From Streptomyces bikiniensis (GTDB lineage Bacteria; Actinomycetota; Actinomycetes; Streptomycetales; Streptomycetaceae): a DNA stretch of 64,000 nucleotides. Shown here piece by piece: positions 29,501 through 38,169 of this stretch (position 1 is the first letter of the stretch; every line of letters begins with the position of its first letter). The stretch lies in NCBI GenBank assembly GCA_000716465.1, contig JNWL01000003.1, positions 177,351 to 241,350 of the forward strand. Direction: 5' to 3'. The notes under the pieces were generated by a model, which searched no databases, had not been told where the DNA came from, and saw nothing but the letters and a program-made list of their open reading frames with translations. The translations under genes were made by a program, and so were the position numbers.

Positions 29501-31172
29501 CCGCCGCCTGGTCGCCTACACCGTGCCCGCCGAGGGGACGGCCGGGCCCGACGCGGCGGAGGTGCGGGCCCGCCTGGCGGACGTCCTGCCGGACCACATG
29601 GTGCCCTCCGCCCACGTACGCCTCGACGCCCTCCCGCTCACGCCCAACGGCAAGACGGACCGCAAGGCCCTGCCGGCGCCCGAGGAGCCGCGCCCCGGCG
29701 GACGCGAGCCGCGCACGGACCGGGAGCGGACGCTGTGCGAGGTGTTCGCGCGGACCCTCGGGGTGCCCCGGGTCGGCGCCACGGACGACTTCTTCGCCCT
29801 CGGCGGGCACTCCCTGCTCGCCGTGACGCTGGCCCGCCGGATCGAGGAGGAGTGCGGCCGGCGCCTGTCGCTGCGCGCCCTGTTCGCCGCCCCGACGGTC
29901 GAGGGCGTCGCCCGCCTCCTGGCGGACCCGGAGGACGGCACCGCCCCGCCGCACGGGCCCGGACCGGTGGATTGGACGGCGGAGGTCCGTCTCGCCGACG
30001 ACGTCACCGGCGCCGGACGGACGCCCGCACCGGCGGACCCGGCACGACGGCACCGCTCCCGGCCCTCGCCCAGGCCCTTCCTGACGGGCGCCTCCGGCTT
30101 CCTCGGCGCGTTCCTGCTGCGCGACCTGATCGAGACGACCGGCGCACCGGTCGACTGCCTGGTCCGCGCCCGGGACGAGGAGGACGGCGCCCACCGCCTG
30201 CGGGAGAACCTGCGGCGGTACGGCCTGTGGCGCGATCGCTACACGGACCTGATCCACGCCGTGCCCGGCGACCTCGCCGCCCCGCGCCTCGGCCTCACCC
30301 CGGAGGTCCGCGCCGCCCTCGTCCGCCGACTCGGCCCCGTGCTGCACAACGGCGCCCGGGTCAACTTCGCGGCCGGCTACGGCGACCTGCGCGCCGCGAA
30401 CGTCGCCGGGACCGAGGAACTGCTGCGGATGCTCGCCGACTCCGACTCGCCCGGCATGCACCACGTGTCCACGACGAGCGTCCACGCCCCGTCGGCCCGC
30501 CCCGTGACGGTCACGGAGACGACGCCGACCGGCCCGGCCGACGCCCTGCCCGACGGCTACGCGCGGAGCAAATGGGTCGCGGAGGGACTGATCGGCCTGG
30601 CGCGCGAGCGCGGCCTCCCGGTCACCGTCCACCGGCCCGGCCGCATCAGCGGCGACACCGCCACCGGCGCCTGCCAGGACCGCGACCTGCTGTGGCAGCT
30701 CATCAAGGGCTGCCTCCAGGCGAAGGCGGTCCCCGACCTGCCGCACGGGTCGACGGGCTGGGTGCCCGTGGACTACGTCAGCGCGGCGGTGGTGGCGCTC
30801 GCCACGGCCGCGCCCGGCGGCACGGACACCTTCCAGTACACCCATCCGGACGCGCCCGGCCTGGACCGGGTCTTCGCCGTCGCCGGGAAGCTCGGCTACG
30901 AACTGCGCGAAGTGCCCGCAGAGGAGTGGCGGGCACTCGTCGCGGCCCGCCCCGACAACGCCGCCCAGCTGTTCCTCGGCGAGGGCGGAAACGCGGGGAG
31001 CGCCGGGAACACCGGGGAGGCCGTCGACGGGCGCCGCTTCGACTCCCGCCGCACGGCCGAGGCGGCGGCACGGCTCGGCGTACGGCCGCCGGCCCTCACG
31101 GAGGAGGTCCTCGTGCGCTACCTGGCCTACTTCCGGGGGACGGGCTTCCTGCCGGCCCCGGACGCGGAGTGA
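23571..31172 (+). CDS. nonribosomal peptide synthetase, two modules with terminal reductase: C-A-T-C-A-T-R
   Basis: A 2533-aa synthetase that continues the assembly line. The first condensation domain begins [14 protein letters not shown] and has [10 protein letters not shown] (~144), the type that accepts a D-residue from an upstream epimerase, matching the E domain of the previous protein. Adenylation cores are near residues 623 and 1692, carrier GGHSL near 1008 and 2078, the second condensation HHIAADGSS near 1194. Codes by eye: module 5 DAFFAAATFK (aliphatic-like), module 6 DAWTVAAVCK, close to Phe. From ~2165 a thioester reductase domain follows: TGASGFLG nucleotide site, STTSV, and YARSK with the catalytic Tyr and Lys. 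There is no thioesterase, so release as an aldehyde (or alcohol) is expected. GTG 23571 overlaps the upstream TGA. A long hairpin follows the stop. Confidence 0.96.
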   Translation: MTGFQLEDVLPLTPLQAGMLFHALYDSDAVDVYTAQFVFTLEGTVDTAALHAAVGTLLRRHANLRVGFLHEDLDEPVQAVAAEVPVPLAHHDLTAPDDGRTVEERVRAFLAADRTRRFDLATPPLMRFSLLRTGPDRHRLVMTSHHILFDGWSTPVLVRELFELYAHRGDDATLPRVTPYRTYLAWLAGQDESTALDAWRTALAGVEAPTLLAGRGATEAARAGELPETLVLELDAATSERLRETARAHRLTLNTLVQGAWGLLLARLTGRRDVLFGTTVSGRPPELPGVESMVGLFINTVPVRLTLRPGETLAGLLARLQDEQGRLLGSQHVGLTEIRGTTGLDTLFDTLAVFENYPLDEETLRTARQGLPGLAVTGFEGTDAAHYPLTLTVAPGDALRITFGFRPTALDREETARTVARMRVLLTALADGLDRPADSVSVLLDGEREALLAKGEGAVLPAAVLTTDLPAAVARHAAAHPDAVAVTGTGERLTYGELCALADDLAGALTGLGASPEEGVGLLVGRSAAQVTAPLGVLRAGASYVPLDPRWPDDRLTRVTGAAAPRLLVVDEENRTHPWVRSLGPGARIVTVDAAGRVRDGRPAAPGPLPAATGGARLAYTMFTSGSTGLPKAVGVTHADIAALAAERTWDDGATDAVLLHSAYVFDAATFEIWVPLLRGGRIVVAPDGVLQPERLRELVARDGVTAAFLTTALFNVFAETDPGALGLLRLAAAGGEAAAPGVLQRLAAAHPGTRVLNAYGPTETTTFALLHQVAADADPDGSPPVGRPLDGVRALVLDAALRPVPDGAEGELYLAGPGVARGYLGQPGATATRFVADPSDPAGGRMYRTGDLVRRTPGGDVLYVGRADQQVKLRGHRIEPAEIEAALRAHPSVRAACVVVREDLPGDRALTAYVVPAPGRTPDPAALTAHVGSRLPAYMVPSAVQPLDALPLTPNGKLDRAALPAPAALPDTVGRAPRGAREEILAGLFADVLGLPGVAADDNFFALGGHSLLATLLVGRIRTALDAETGIRTLFEHPTVASLAAALEDAARPARPPLVPRSRPDVLPLSYAQRRLWFLHRLDGPSATYNIPFAARLEGALDVDALRRALHDTVARHAPLRTVFPEREGDPVQHVLPPEDARPVLLLDPVDEDKCADRIAAAVAEPIDVERELPLRATLLRLADDSHVLVLVIHHIAADGSSLAPLLRDLGTAYRARLGGTAPQWSPPPVDYADYTLWQRDLLGDEEDPDSPLSRQLAFWRDALAGLPECVELPRDRPRPPAPRHRGATHHFTVDDATARRIAALARANGCSVFMVLRAALALLLSRHGAGEDVPLGTAVAGRTDEATADLVGFFVNTLVLRTDLSGDPTFRELLDRVKEFDLSAHAHQDVPFERLVELLNPARAAHHPLFQTMLVLQNHATAAPVDLPGLTVHGVPVDLGASKFDLSFTFVETPGGEGASGGEDAPGGWGAPGGLRASVDYATELFDADTVRGLADRLVRLLDAVTEDPGLPLHAYDVLGDAEHARLVRWGTGPHRDLPQETFPALLDRWVRRTPDAPAVRDAHTTLTYRELDARADALARRLVARGIRPEDRVAVALPRDAGLVVALLGVLKAGAAYLPLDTGYPAARLAHMLDDAAPRLLLTTPGLHRRLPDATVPHLHPGDDGPDPAPDPSAPLPVPHPAHPAYVIYTSGSTGRPKGVVVTHRGIGAMAATQRERLRLTPDSRVLHLASVSFDAAFWELCMALLSGACLEIDARDALLPGPALAARVRDHGITHLTLPPAALAVMPPDSLPAGTTIVLAGEACPPALARTWARERHLVNAYGPTETTVCATMSGFQQADGPFAPDRTVPIGAPVDGTRVRVLDARLAPVPPGVVGELYVSGDGLARGYHDRPGLTAARFVADPFDRAGGRMYRTGDLARWNHRGQLEYVGRVDDQVKLRGFRVELGEVEAALTALPGVAAACAVVREDRPGDRRLVAYTVPAEGTAGPDAAEVRARLADVLPDHMVPSAHVRLDALPLTPNGKTDRKALPAPEEPRPGGREPRTDRERTLCEVFARTLGVPRVGATDDFFALGGHSLLAVTLARRIEEECGRRLSLRALFAAPTVEGVARLLADPEDGTAPPHGPGPVDWTAEVRLADDVTGAGRTPAPADPARRHRSRPSPRPFLTGASGFLGAFLLRDLIETTGAPVDCLVRARDEEDGAHRLRENLRRYGLWRDRYTDLIHAVPGDLAAPRLGLTPEVRAALVRRLGPVLHNGARVNFAAGYGDLRAANVAGTEELLRMLADSDSPGMHHVSTTSVHAPSARPVTVTETTPTGPADALPDGYARSKWVAEGLIGLARERGLPVTVHRPGRISGDTATGACQDRDLLWQLIKGCLQAKAVPDLPHGSTGWVPVDYVSAAVVALATAAPGGTDTFQYTHPDAPGLDRVFAVAGKLGYELREVPAEEWRALVAARPDNAAQLFLGEGGNAGSAGNTGEAVDGRRFDSRRTAEAAARLGVRPPALTEEVLVRYLAYFRGTGFLPAPDAE
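27935..28000. repeat. Gly-rich repetitive insertion in condensation domain 6
   Basis: Degenerate units around GGTGGCGAGG and GCCCCCGGTGGC encode a Gly/Ala/Pro/Glu-rich loop between FDLSFTFVE and the VDYATELFD motif. It occupies the same position as the loop inserts in the other condensation domains of this locus. Confidence 0.7.
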
Positions 31173-31175
31173 CGG

Positions 31176-31213
31176 CCGGGCGGAGGGGGCGGACGCACGC
31201 CCCCTCCGCCCGG
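31176..31213. terminator. 16-bp perfect-arm hairpin after the NRPS operon
   Basis: CCGGGCGGAGGGGGCG (31176-31191) pairs with its exact complement at 31198-31213 across a 6-base loop. It lies 3 bp after the synthetase stop and just before the stop of the convergent phosphoesterase gene, so it can serve as a bidirectional terminator. Confidence 0.85.
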
Positions 31214-31216
31214 CGG

Positions 31217-31732
31217 TCAGGAGGTCAGGTACGCGACCGTACGGGTGACCGAGTCGTAGTGCCGGGCCGCCGTCCACTCCCCGGCCAGGGAGCCCGGCGC
31301 ACCGGCGGGCGGGTCGGGGAAGGCCCCGCGCCCCCGGGCGAGCGTGACGTGGGGGACCCAGCGGGCCGGATCGAGGAGGGGGTTCGGCCTGCCGCTCTCC
31401 GGCGCCCCGCGCAGGATCCGTCCCACCTCCGCGTGCAGCCGGAGCAGGGCGTCGTCGGGCCGTACGGCCCACGCCAGGACGCGGGTCCGGCCGGAGAACC
31501 GCACGAGTCCGTCGAGACGCAGGGGGACCGGCAGCGCCTCCGCGAACGCGCGGAGCAGCCGGGCGCGCACCTCACCGGACAGGGCGTCGGCCGAGGCGAG
31601 GGTGAGGTGGGGCCGGTTCGTCGGATGGCGGTGTCCGGCCAGACTGGGCAGACCGGCGTCCGCCAGAAGCCGCCACGCCTCCCGGACGGCCCGCTCGGTC
31701 GCCGCGTCGGGCAGGAGTTCGACACTGTGCAC
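31217..31732 (-). CDS. 2'-5' RNA ligase (LigT/2H phosphoesterase) family protein
   Basis: The 171-aa protein has the two His-x-Thr motifs that define the 2H superfamily: PHLTLA near residue 46 and PHVTLARG near residue 132. Family members open or cleave 2',3'-cyclic phosphates or related RNA ends; the physiological substrate is not known. The start is GTG at 31732 with no strong ribosome site. It converges on the synthetase operon and marks its right boundary. Confidence 0.82.
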   Translation of the reverse strand: MHSVELLPDAATERAVREAWRLLADAGLPSLAGHRHPTNRPHLTLASADALSGEVRARLLRAFAEALPVPLRLDGLVRFSGRTRVLAWAVRPDDALLRLHAEVGRILRGAPESGRPNPLLDPARWVPHVTLARGRGAFPDPPAGAPGSLAGEWTAARHYDSVTRTVAYLTS

Positions 31733-31850
31733 ACAGGCAGCCTACGGCCGCGTGCGGAAGAGCGGCGGCGATGTGACGATGGTGGCCCGGACGGCGGTGA
31801 CCGGCAGGTGATGGGGTCGCCGCTCCGTTGGTCTTCCCGTCGAGGAGTGG

Positions 31851-32114
31851 GTGCGTCGCATGGACAGGTCCGGACTGATCGAGGCGGTCACGCGCAAGGT
31901 GACGGACGGGGACGTCCCGTCCTCCGAGCAGATCGGCCGCGTCGTCGACGCCGTGTTCGGCACGGTCGAGGACGCGGGGGCGATCGCCGAGGCGCTCAGG
32001 GAGGGCGTGACGGTCACCCTGCTCGGCTTCGGCAGTTTCCACGACGAGGACGGCGAGGTGGGGCTGCGACCGGGCAAGGCCCTCGACGAGTTCGTCCACG
32101 GCCGGGTCGGCTGA
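31851..32114 (+). CDS. HU/IHF-family DNA-binding protein
   Basis: The 87-aa product has the HU pattern MDRSGLIEAVTRK, a dimerisation helix around VVDAVFGTVEDAGAIAEALREG, and VTLLGFGSF, but the arm and C-terminus (LRPGKALDEFVHGRVG) are short and not clearly basic. GTG 31851 sits three bases after AGGAG; an ATG nine bases further (31860) is an equally plausible start, giving 84 aa. It diverges from the LigT-like gene and is followed at 15 bp by the SRPBCC gene, so an operon is likely. Confidence 0.75.
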   Translation: MRRMDRSGLIEAVTRKVTDGDVPSSEQIGRVVDAVFGTVEDAGAIAEALREGVTVTLLGFGSFHDEDGEVGLRPGKALDEFVHGRVG

Positions 32115-32129
32115 GGGCCGAGCGGGCCG

Positions 32130-32540
32130 ATGACGTCCCTGACGCTGCGGGCCGAGGGCCCGGCCCCCGCCGAGGACGTCTGGACGCGGTACGCCGTACC
32201 CGCCCTCTGGCCGACGTGGTCGCCGCAGATCAGGGCGGTGCGCGTGGAGGACGGGCGGATCGCGCCCGGTACGAGGGGCGAGGTCGTCTCGTTCCTCGGC
32301 GTCTCCGCGCGGTTCGTCGTGGAGTCCGTCGACGAGGAACGGCGGCGGTGGACGTGGCGGGTCCGCCTCGGGCCGGTGCGCCTGCGGCTGCACCACGCGG
32401 TCCTCGCCCGGCCGGCCGGATCGGCCACGACGCTGCGGATCGAGGGACCGGCCCTCGCCCTCGCGGCGTACGCGGGCCCGGCCCGGTGGGCCATGGGGCG
32501 TCTGGTGGGCGAGTGGAGCCGGTCATCCGGTTCGTCGTGA
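32130..32540 (+). CDS. SRPBCC family (START-like) small protein
   Basis: The 136-aa protein reads as a helix-grip fold: PAPAEDVWTRYAVPALWPTWSPQIRAVRV at the N-terminus, then RGEVVSFLGVSARFVVESVDEERRRWTWRV. Family members bind hydrophobic ligands or act as polyketide cyclases. No catalytic assignment is possible. It probably shares a transcript with the HU-like gene upstream and the membrane protein 13 bp downstream. Confidence 0.75.
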   Translation: MTSLTLRAEGPAPAEDVWTRYAVPALWPTWSPQIRAVRVEDGRIAPGTRGEVVSFLGVSARFVVESVDEERRRWTWRVRLGPVRLRLHHAVLARPAGSATTLRIEGPALALAAYAGPARWAMGRLVGEWSRSSGSS

Positions 32541-32553
32541 CGAGGGTGGAGAC

Positions 32554-33684
32554 ATGGCCGACACGTACGAGGACAGCCCACCGCCCCACGACGGTCCCAC
32601 GGGAGACGGCGCGGGGCGGGAGGAGGAGCGGACCGCGCCGCCCCACGGCGCCCACGGCCGACCGCCGAGCCGCTCCGAGCGCTGGACCACGTTCACCCGC
32701 TCGCCCTTCTTCCCCGCCACCGTCCTGGTCCTGATCCTGGCCGCGGCGGCCGCGCTGTTCGCCGGCTCGTACACGTACGCGATGGCGAACCCGACCCCCC
32801 GTCACATCCCGACGGCCGTCCTCGGGGCGGCGGACTCGCCGACCGGCAGGACGTTCACCGGGGGGATGGAGCGGGCGCTCGACTCCTCGCTCGAACTGCG
32901 GCCCTACCGGACGCGCGCCGAGGCGATGAAGGCGGTGAACGAACAGGAGGTCTTCGCCGTCGTGACCCTGCGGGACGGCCGCGTGGCCCTCGACGTCGCC
33001 GGCGCCTCGGGCGCCTCGGTGGCCCAGCTCCTCGCGGAGTCGGCGGTGGAGGTGGGCCGGGCGACCGGGGTGCCGGTCACGGTCGCGGACGTCAAACCGC
33101 TGCAGAAGGGCGACCCGCGCGGCCTCGCGCTGTTCTACATCTCGCTCGCCGCCGTGATCATCGGCTTCGTGGGCGCCATCCAGCTCAGCGTGCACGCGAG
33201 GCCGCTGAACCCCGCCGAGCGGATCGCCTTCACCGTGCTCTACGCCCTGCTGGGCGGGTTCGCGATCGCGGCGACCGTGGACTGGCTGCTCGGCGCGCTC
33301 GACCTGCCGTTCGTCGAGTCGTGGCTGATCCTCGCCCTGACCATGTTCGCCTCCGGCATGGTCTTCTCGATGTTCAACACCCTCATCGGGCGGTGGGCCA
33401 TGCTCCCGACCTGGGGGCTGATGGTGCTCCTCGGCAACCCCTCCTCGGGCGGCGCGGTGTCCTGGCCGCTGCTGCCGTCGCCGCTCGGGCGCATCGGCCA
33501 GTGGCTGCCGCCGGGCGCCTCGGTGAACGCGCAGCACACCGCGGTGTACTTCGGCGGCCACCAGCACCTCTTCCCCTTCGTGGTGCTCACGGGGTGGGCG
33601 CTGGTGTCCTCCGCCGTCTTCTGGGTCTGGCGGCACCGCCATCCGGGCGGACGGGAGCGGGGCGGGGCGCACGCGGCGCTGTGA
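32554..33684 (+). CDS. multi-pass membrane protein, ABC-2 permease / DUF3533-like
   Basis: The 376-aa protein has a polar N-terminus, one membrane helix (FFPATVLVLILAAAAALFAGSY, ~50-72), an outer domain of ~120 residues, and about five more helices (LALFYISLAAVIIGFVGAI, FTVLYALLGGFAIAATVDWLL, LILALTMFASGMVFSMF, MLPTWGLMVLLG and a last one near 350). This is the layout of ABC-2/YhgE-Pip-type export proteins. No ATPase is adjacent. ATG 32554 follows GGTGGAG. It may export a metabolite or peptide but nothing ties it to the synthetases. Confidence 0.75.
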   Translation: MADTYEDSPPPHDGPTGDGAGREEERTAPPHGAHGRPPSRSERWTTFTRSPFFPATVLVLILAAAAALFAGSYTYAMANPTPRHIPTAVLGAADSPTGRTFTGGMERALDSSLELRPYRTRAEAMKAVNEQEVFAVVTLRDGRVALDVAGASGASVAQLLAESAVEVGRATGVPVTVADVKPLQKGDPRGLALFYISLAAVIIGFVGAIQLSVHARPLNPAERIAFTVLYALLGGFAIAATVDWLLGALDLPFVESWLILALTMFASGMVFSMFNTLIGRWAMLPTWGLMVLLGNPSSGGAVSWPLLPSPLGRIGQWLPPGASVNAQHTAVYFGGHQHLFPFVVLTGWALVSSAVFWVWRHRHPGGRERGGAHAAL

Positions 33685-33727
33685 CGCCCCGTGCCGCCCC
33701 GCCCCGCTCCCGGCGGCGCCGGCTCCC

Positions 33728-34318
33728 CTACCGCTGCGGGGCCGAGGTGGTCAGGAGCCGGTTGAAGAACGAACGGTACTCGCGCAGCGCCACCCGCAGG
33801 TCCTCCGTGTCGGCGTCCCGGCCCTCGCTCCACTGCCCTTCGAGGGTGTGCTTGTGGTCGGCGAAGGCCTCCGCCAGCGTCTTCATCACGTCGGCGACGA
33901 GCTCGTCGGCCGAGTGGACCGCCTCGCGCGGGTCGTCGACGAACCGGCCCTGGATCTCGCGCCAGCGCTCGCGGTACGCGTCGCCGTCCGCCTTGCCGAG
34001 CAGATCCGGAACGTGCTCGCCGTCCCCGTGCCCGCTGGCCTTCGCCAACGGGGCGGGCCGGACGTCCGAGCGCCCGGGAGGGGCGGACGTCCCCGCCGGT
34101 GCCGTGCTCCGCTCCACGGGGACGGGGGGCCGCCCGTCCGTCCCGTGCCGCCCGTCCGTCCCGCGCCGGTCCCCGGTTTCACCCCGGCCGGTCGTTCCGG
34201 ACCGTTCGTCCGTCCCGTGCTGCGTGTCCGTCCGCCTGCTCGTCTGCGTGTCCGTCTGCGTGTCCGTCTCGTACGGGGCGGTCTGCGCCGCCCGTTCGGC
34301 CGTGTCGTGGTCGCACAT
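33728..34318 (-). CDS. hypothetical soluble protein, paralogue of the upstream membrane-anchored gene
   Basis: The first ~90 residues of this 196-aa product are Thr/Gln/Asp/Gly-rich and look disordered. The C-terminal ~90 residues (YRERWREIQGRFVDDPREAVHSAD, LREYRSFFNRLL) form a helical domain that clearly matches the C-terminal part of the gene upstream (WKELQEEFVDAPEGAVHEAD, MVHYRALFGDLL). The 16-bp gap shows an operon. Function is unknown. Confidence 0.7.
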   Translation of the reverse strand: MCDHDTAERAAQTAPYETDTQTDTQTSRRTDTQHGTDERSGTTGRGETGDRRGTDGRHGTDGRPPVPVERSTAPAGTSAPPGRSDVRPAPLAKASGHGDGEHVPDLLGKADGDAYRERWREIQGRFVDDPREAVHSADELVADVMKTLAEAFADHKHTLEGQWSEGRDADTEDLRVALREYRSFFNRLLTTSAPQR

Positions 34319-34334
34319 GTGTTCCGCCTCCGCG

Positions 34335-34892
34335 TCAGGACCGGCGGGAGCCGGTCGGTTCGCCGTCGGTGAGCAGGTCGCCGAAGAGGGCGCGGTAGTG
34401 CACCATCGCCTCCCGCAGCTGCTCGGTGGTGGCCGACCGCGAGGAGCTCAGGGCGTGCACCTTCTGGGCGGCCCGGTAGTGCTCCAGCGTGCGGCCGTGC
34501 CGCACGGACAGGTCGCGCATCCGCTGCTCGTACTCCTCGGTGGGGTAGCCGCGTTCGTGCATCAGGGCCGTCACCAGCCGGTCGGCCTCGTGCACCGCGC
34601 CCTCGGGCGCGTCGACGAACTCCTCCTGGAGCTCCTTCCACCGCTGCGCGTACTGCTCCCTCGTGCCGCTCGACAGCGGCTTGATGTCCAGTTCCTGGTA
34701 GCGCCGCTCGCGGGCGTCGAGGTCCTGTTCGGCGGCCCGCCTGCTGCCCGTCTCCTCGACGGCCCGGTCGTACTCGGGTCCGAACCGGTCGCGCAGACGC
34801 GCCCGTCGCCGGTGGTTCACCGCGGCGACGGTGACGAGCGCGACCACCACGACGGCGGCAATGACGATGGCCAGGACGATTCCGGTCGACAT
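34335..34892 (-). CDS. membrane-anchored hypothetical protein, helical domain paralogue
   Basis: The 185-aa product begins with a single membrane helix (MSTGIVLAIVIAAVVVVALV) followed by HHRRR-like basic residues, giving a cytoplasmic domain. This domain has two helical parts: RFGPEYDRAVEETGSRRAAEQDL, typical of many actinomycete proteins of unknown role, and the region shared with the downstream paralogue. ATG 34892 has AGAGGTG upstream. First gene of a two-gene operon. Confidence 0.75.
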   Translation of the reverse strand: MSTGIVLAIVIAAVVVVALVTVAAVNHRRRARLRDRFGPEYDRAVEETGSRRAAEQDLDARERRYQELDIKPLSSGTREQYAQRWKELQEEFVDAPEGAVHEADRLVTALMHERGYPTEEYEQRMRDLSVRHGRTLEHYRAAQKVHALSSSRSATTEQLREAMVHYRALFGDLLTDGEPTGSRRS

Positions 34893-34968
34893 CGACTCGC
34901 ACCTCTCGCTGTGTCTTGTCCGTAGCACCCCGGTTGCCCTGAGCCCCGTGCTCCAAACGGACGCGACG

Positions 34969-36054
34969 TCACGTCCCGGTCCCGCCCCCGTCGCTGCCCC
35001 CGGCGACCGGGACCGGGGTCGGGACCGGGACCGGGTCCGCGCCGGCGCCGAAGGCGCGGCGGTAGGCGGCGGGGGAGACGCCGAACGCCGTCCGCATGTG
35101 CGCGCGCAGGGAGTTCCCCGAGCCCAGGCCGGCACGGTGCGCGACGAGGTCGATCGGCAGGTCGGTCGTCTCCAGGAGCTGCTTGGCGAGCTCCAGGCGC
35201 TGGGCCGTGAGCCACTGGACGGGGGTCAGACCGACCTCGTCGCGGAACCGGCGGGAGAAGGTCCGCAGGCTCATCCGGGCGTGCTCGGCGAGCCGGGCGA
35301 GGGTGAGCGGTTCCGCCAGGTGTTCGAGGGCCCAGGCGCGGGTGGCGGTGGTCCCGGCCAGGGTGGGCTCCGGGACGGGCCGGTCGATGAACTGCGCCTG
35401 CCCGCCGTCCCGCCAGGGAGGCACGACGCAGATGCGGGCGGTGCGGTTGGCGGTCGCGGCGCCGTGGTCGCGGCGGATCAGGTGGAGGCACAGGTCGACG
35501 CCCGCCGCCGCCCCCGCGGAGGTCAGGACGTCGCCGTCGTCGACGAAGAGCACGTCCTCGTCGACCTTGACCTTCGGGTAGGCCCGGCGGAACTCCGGTG
35601 TCAGTCGCCAGTGGGTGGTGGCCGGCCGCCCGTCGAGGAGTCCGGCGGCGGCGAGCACGTACGACCCGGTGCAGATCGACACCAGACGGGCGCCGGGCCG
35701 GATGGCGGCGACCGCCGAGGCGACCTCGGGCGGCAGCGGGCCGCCGAGGCCCAGCTCGGGCATGGCGTGGGTGGGCGGCACGATCACGGTGTCGGCGTCC
35801 GCGAGGGCCTCGGCACCGGCGGCGGGCTGCACGGTGAAACCGGCGTCGCTGGGCACGGGGGCGCCGTCGACCGTGCAGACCGTGACCTCGTAGAGGAGGT
35901 GCCCGTCTGAGTCCACGGCGCTGCCGAAGACCCGGGAGGGGATGCCGAGCTCGAACGGAGGCACGCCGGGGAGCGCGAGCACGGCGATCCGGTGCCGCGC
36001 GGGCCCCGCCCCTTCCCGCTCGTTCCGTACCGTCCGGCCGCACGTCGTTCCCAT
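34969..36054 (-). CDS. GlxA-family transcriptional regulator (DJ-1/PfpI-like domain + AraC HTH)
   Basis: The 361-aa protein has an N-terminal DJ-1/PfpI (type 1 amidotransferase-like) domain with the nucleophile-elbow motif VSICTGSYVLAAAGLLDGRPATTHW (~125-150), and a C-terminal AraC double helix-turn-helix (TLARLAEHARMSLRTFSRRF, then AAYRRAF). Such regulators control catabolic or stress genes. The ATG at 36054 diverges from an NADP oxidoreductase gene with 125 bp between, so that gene is the likely target. The C-terminal tail is a Pro/Val/Gly repeat. Confidence 0.9.
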   Translation of the reverse strand: MGTTCGRTVRNEREGAGPARHRIAVLALPGVPPFELGIPSRVFGSAVDSDGHLLYEVTVCTVDGAPVPSDAGFTVQPAAGAEALADADTVIVPPTHAMPELGLGGPLPPEVASAVAAIRPGARLVSICTGSYVLAAAGLLDGRPATTHWRLTPEFRRAYPKVKVDEDVLFVDDGDVLTSAGAAAGVDLCLHLIRRDHGAATANRTARICVVPPWRDGGQAQFIDRPVPEPTLAGTTATRAWALEHLAEPLTLARLAEHARMSLRTFSRRFRDEVGLTPVQWLTAQRLELAKQLLETTDLPIDLVAHRAGLGSGNSLRAHMRTAFGVSPAAYRRAFGAGADPVPVPTPVPVAGGSDGGGTGT

Positions 36055-36074
36055 GGCCGGATCCTGTCACATAG

Positions 36075-36088
36075 TGGCCTGACGGCCA
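36075..36088. promoter_or_regulatory. inverted repeat TGGCC-TGAC-GGCCA in divergent promoter region
   Basis: A perfect five-base-arm palindrome 20 bp upstream of the GlxA-like gene and about 90 bp upstream of the oxidoreductase. It is well placed to be an operator for autoregulation, but no binding data exist. Confidence 0.35.
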
Positions 36089-36179
36089 ATACTGCGAGCG
36101 GGCACCGCACCGGATCGTGGACCCGTCGCCGCGGAAGGGTTCCGGGGCGCGCCGATCGAGAACGGAACGAGGCGGACAC

Positions 36180-37103
36180 ATGCGTGCGGTGGTCGTGGAG
36201 CGGTGGGGCGGACCCGAGACCCTGGTCGAGCGGGACGTGGAGCGCCCCGAGCCCGGCCTGAACGAGGTCCTGGTGCGGGTCCACGCGGTCGGGGTGAACC
36301 CGGTGGACTGGAAGACCCGCGCGAGCGGGGCCCTGATCGGCTGGGGCGCGGTCCCGGCCGTCGGCTGGGACGTGTCGGGCACGGTGGAGGCCGTCGGGCC
36401 CGGCGTGGGACACCTCCGCCCCGGGGACGAGGTCTTCGGCATGCCGCTCTTCCCCCGTCAGGCGGGCGGATACGCCGAGTACGTGGTGTCCCCGGCCCGG
36501 CACCTCGCCCCCAAGCCCGCCTCCCTGACCCACGTGGAGGCCGCGGCGCTGCCGCTGGCCGGGCTCACCGCCTGGCAGGCCCTCGTGGACGCGGCGGACG
36601 TCCGCCCGGGGGAGCGCGTGCTCGTGCACGCGGCGGCCGGCGGGGTGGGGCACCTCGCCGTGCAGATCGCCAGGGCCCGCGGGGCGTACGTCGTCGGCAC
36701 GGCGAGCGCGGCCAAGCACGCCCTGGTGCGGGAGCTGGGCGCGGACGAGGTGATCGACTACCGCGAGGTCCGCTTCGAGGACGTCCTCCAGGACGTGGAC
36801 GTCGTCCTCGACGGCATCGGCGGGGAGACGGCCGAACGCTCCCTGAAGGTGCTCCGCCCCGGAGGCAGGCTGATCACCCTGCCGGGCCCGGACGACGTCC
36901 CCGCCGCCCCGGAGGGCGTGCGGGCGGCATGGGTCCTGGTCGAACCCGACCACCTCGGCCTGCGCGAACTCGCGGCCCTGGTGGAGCGCGGCGAACTGAG
37001 GCCGGTGGCCGACACCGTGCTTCCGCTCGCCGAGGCGGCGAAGGCGCACGCGATCGGCGAGGAGGGCCGCACCACGGGCAAGATCGTCCTGACGGTCGTC
37101 TGA
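36180..37103 (+). CDS. NADP-dependent quinone oxidoreductase-like (zinc-independent MDR) protein
   Basis: The 307-aa product is a medium-chain dehydrogenase/reductase of the quinone oxidoreductase class. It has VNPVDWKTRASG, GWDVSGTVEAVG, and the nucleotide site VLVHAAAGGVGHLAVQIAR; the C-terminus reads GRTTGKIVLTVV. Zinc ligands are not apparent. It would reduce quinones or enones with NADPH. ATG 36180 follows GAGG. Likely regulated by the divergent GlxA-type gene. Confidence 0.88.
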   Translation: MRAVVVERWGGPETLVERDVERPEPGLNEVLVRVHAVGVNPVDWKTRASGALIGWGAVPAVGWDVSGTVEAVGPGVGHLRPGDEVFGMPLFPRQAGGYAEYVVSPARHLAPKPASLTHVEAAALPLAGLTAWQALVDAADVRPGERVLVHAAAGGVGHLAVQIARARGAYVVGTASAAKHALVRELGADEVIDYREVRFEDVLQDVDVVLDGIGGETAERSLKVLRPGGRLITLPGPDDVPAAPEGVRAAWVLVEPDHLGLRELAALVERGELRPVADTVLPLAEAAKAHAIGEEGRTTGKIVLTVV

Positions 37104-37236
37104 CGGCCGCCCGGCCCCTTCCGACCGCCCGACGGGCGGGCCGGGAGACCGGGCCGGCGGCGGGGGACGGTCGGGTACGGGTGAGCCCGGCGTGCAGAAT
37201 GCCGGACGGCACGTCCCCGACCGGAAGGCACCCCCC

Positions 37237-38004
37237 ATGAACCTGCCCGCAACAGGCCGCCGCGTCCTCGTCACCGGCGCCTCCCGGGGCCTCGGCAGGG
37301 AGGTGGCCCGGGCCTTCGCGGCCAACGGCGACCGGGTCGCCGTCCACTTCGCCTCGCGCGCCGAGGAGGCCCGGGCGACCCTGGACTCCCTCGAAGGGGC
37401 GGGCCACGTCCTCGTCGGGGGCGACCTCGCGGACCCCGGAACGGCCGCGACGGTGGCCGACACGGCGGCCGAGGCGCTCGGCGGGATCGACGTGCTGGTC
37501 AACAACGCGGCGGTGAACCTCCGCCACCCCCTCGCCGAGACCCCGTACGAGGAGTGGGTGGAGGTCTGGCGGCGGCACGTCTCCGTGAACCTGCTCGCGA
37601 CCGCGAACCTGAGCCACCTCGCGGCCCGGCGCATGATCGACCGGGGGACGGGCGGACGGATCGTCAACATCGGCTCCCGGGGCGCCTTCCGCGGCGAACC
37701 CGACCACCCGGCGTACGGCGCGACCAAGGCGGCCGTCCACGCGCTCGGCCAGTCGCTCGCCGTCTCCCTCGCCCCGTACGGGATCGCCGTCGCCTCGATC
37801 GCGCCCGGCTTCTTCGCCACCGAGCGCGTCTCACCGCGCCTGGAGGGCCCCGAGGGGGCCGCGATCCGCGCCCAGAGCCCCTTCGGCCGGGTGGCCGCCC
37901 CCGCCGAGATCGCGGCGGCCGTCCTGTGGCTCGCCTCTCCCGACGCGGAATGGGCGTCCGGTTCGATCCTCGACCTCAACGGCGCCTCCCACCTGCGCAG
38001 TTGA
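37237..38004 (+). CDS. short-chain dehydrogenase/reductase
   Basis: The 255-aa protein is a classical SDR with TGASRGLGREVA (cofactor loop), NNAAVN, catalytic Ser in NIGSRGAF and the YGATK pair, and a C-terminus of the form GSILDLNGASHLRS. FabG-like oxidoreductases act on keto groups using NAD(P)H. ATG 37237 has GGAAGG eight bases upstream. It follows the MDR gene by 133 bp in the same direction, so co-transcription is possible. Confidence 0.9.
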   Translation: MNLPATGRRVLVTGASRGLGREVARAFAANGDRVAVHFASRAEEARATLDSLEGAGHVLVGGDLADPGTAATVADTAAEALGGIDVLVNNAAVNLRHPLAETPYEEWVEVWRRHVSVNLLATANLSHLAARRMIDRGTGGRIVNIGSRGAFRGEPDHPAYGATKAAVHALGQSLAVSLAPYGIAVASIAPGFFATERVSPRLEGPEGAAIRAQSPFGRVAAPAEIAAAVLWLASPDAEWASGSILDLNGASHLRS

Positions 38005-38169
38005 CCACCCGGTGCTACCGCCGGAGCGCCGTCCGCCGGGAGGGGTGTGGTGCGAAGACACGGGATCGGCGGCGCACGGGGCGCGGATCTCATGGTTTTC
38101 ACCAGGGGCCACCGTCCGCCGGACCCGGATACGTTCGCGCCGTCCGTGCGTGGTGGGAGGGGAGTCGGA

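Noticed and set aside
25917..31472. Long minus-strand open frame opposite the second synthetase
   Set aside because: Same reason: an antisense shadow without motifs, running through the terminator hairpin.
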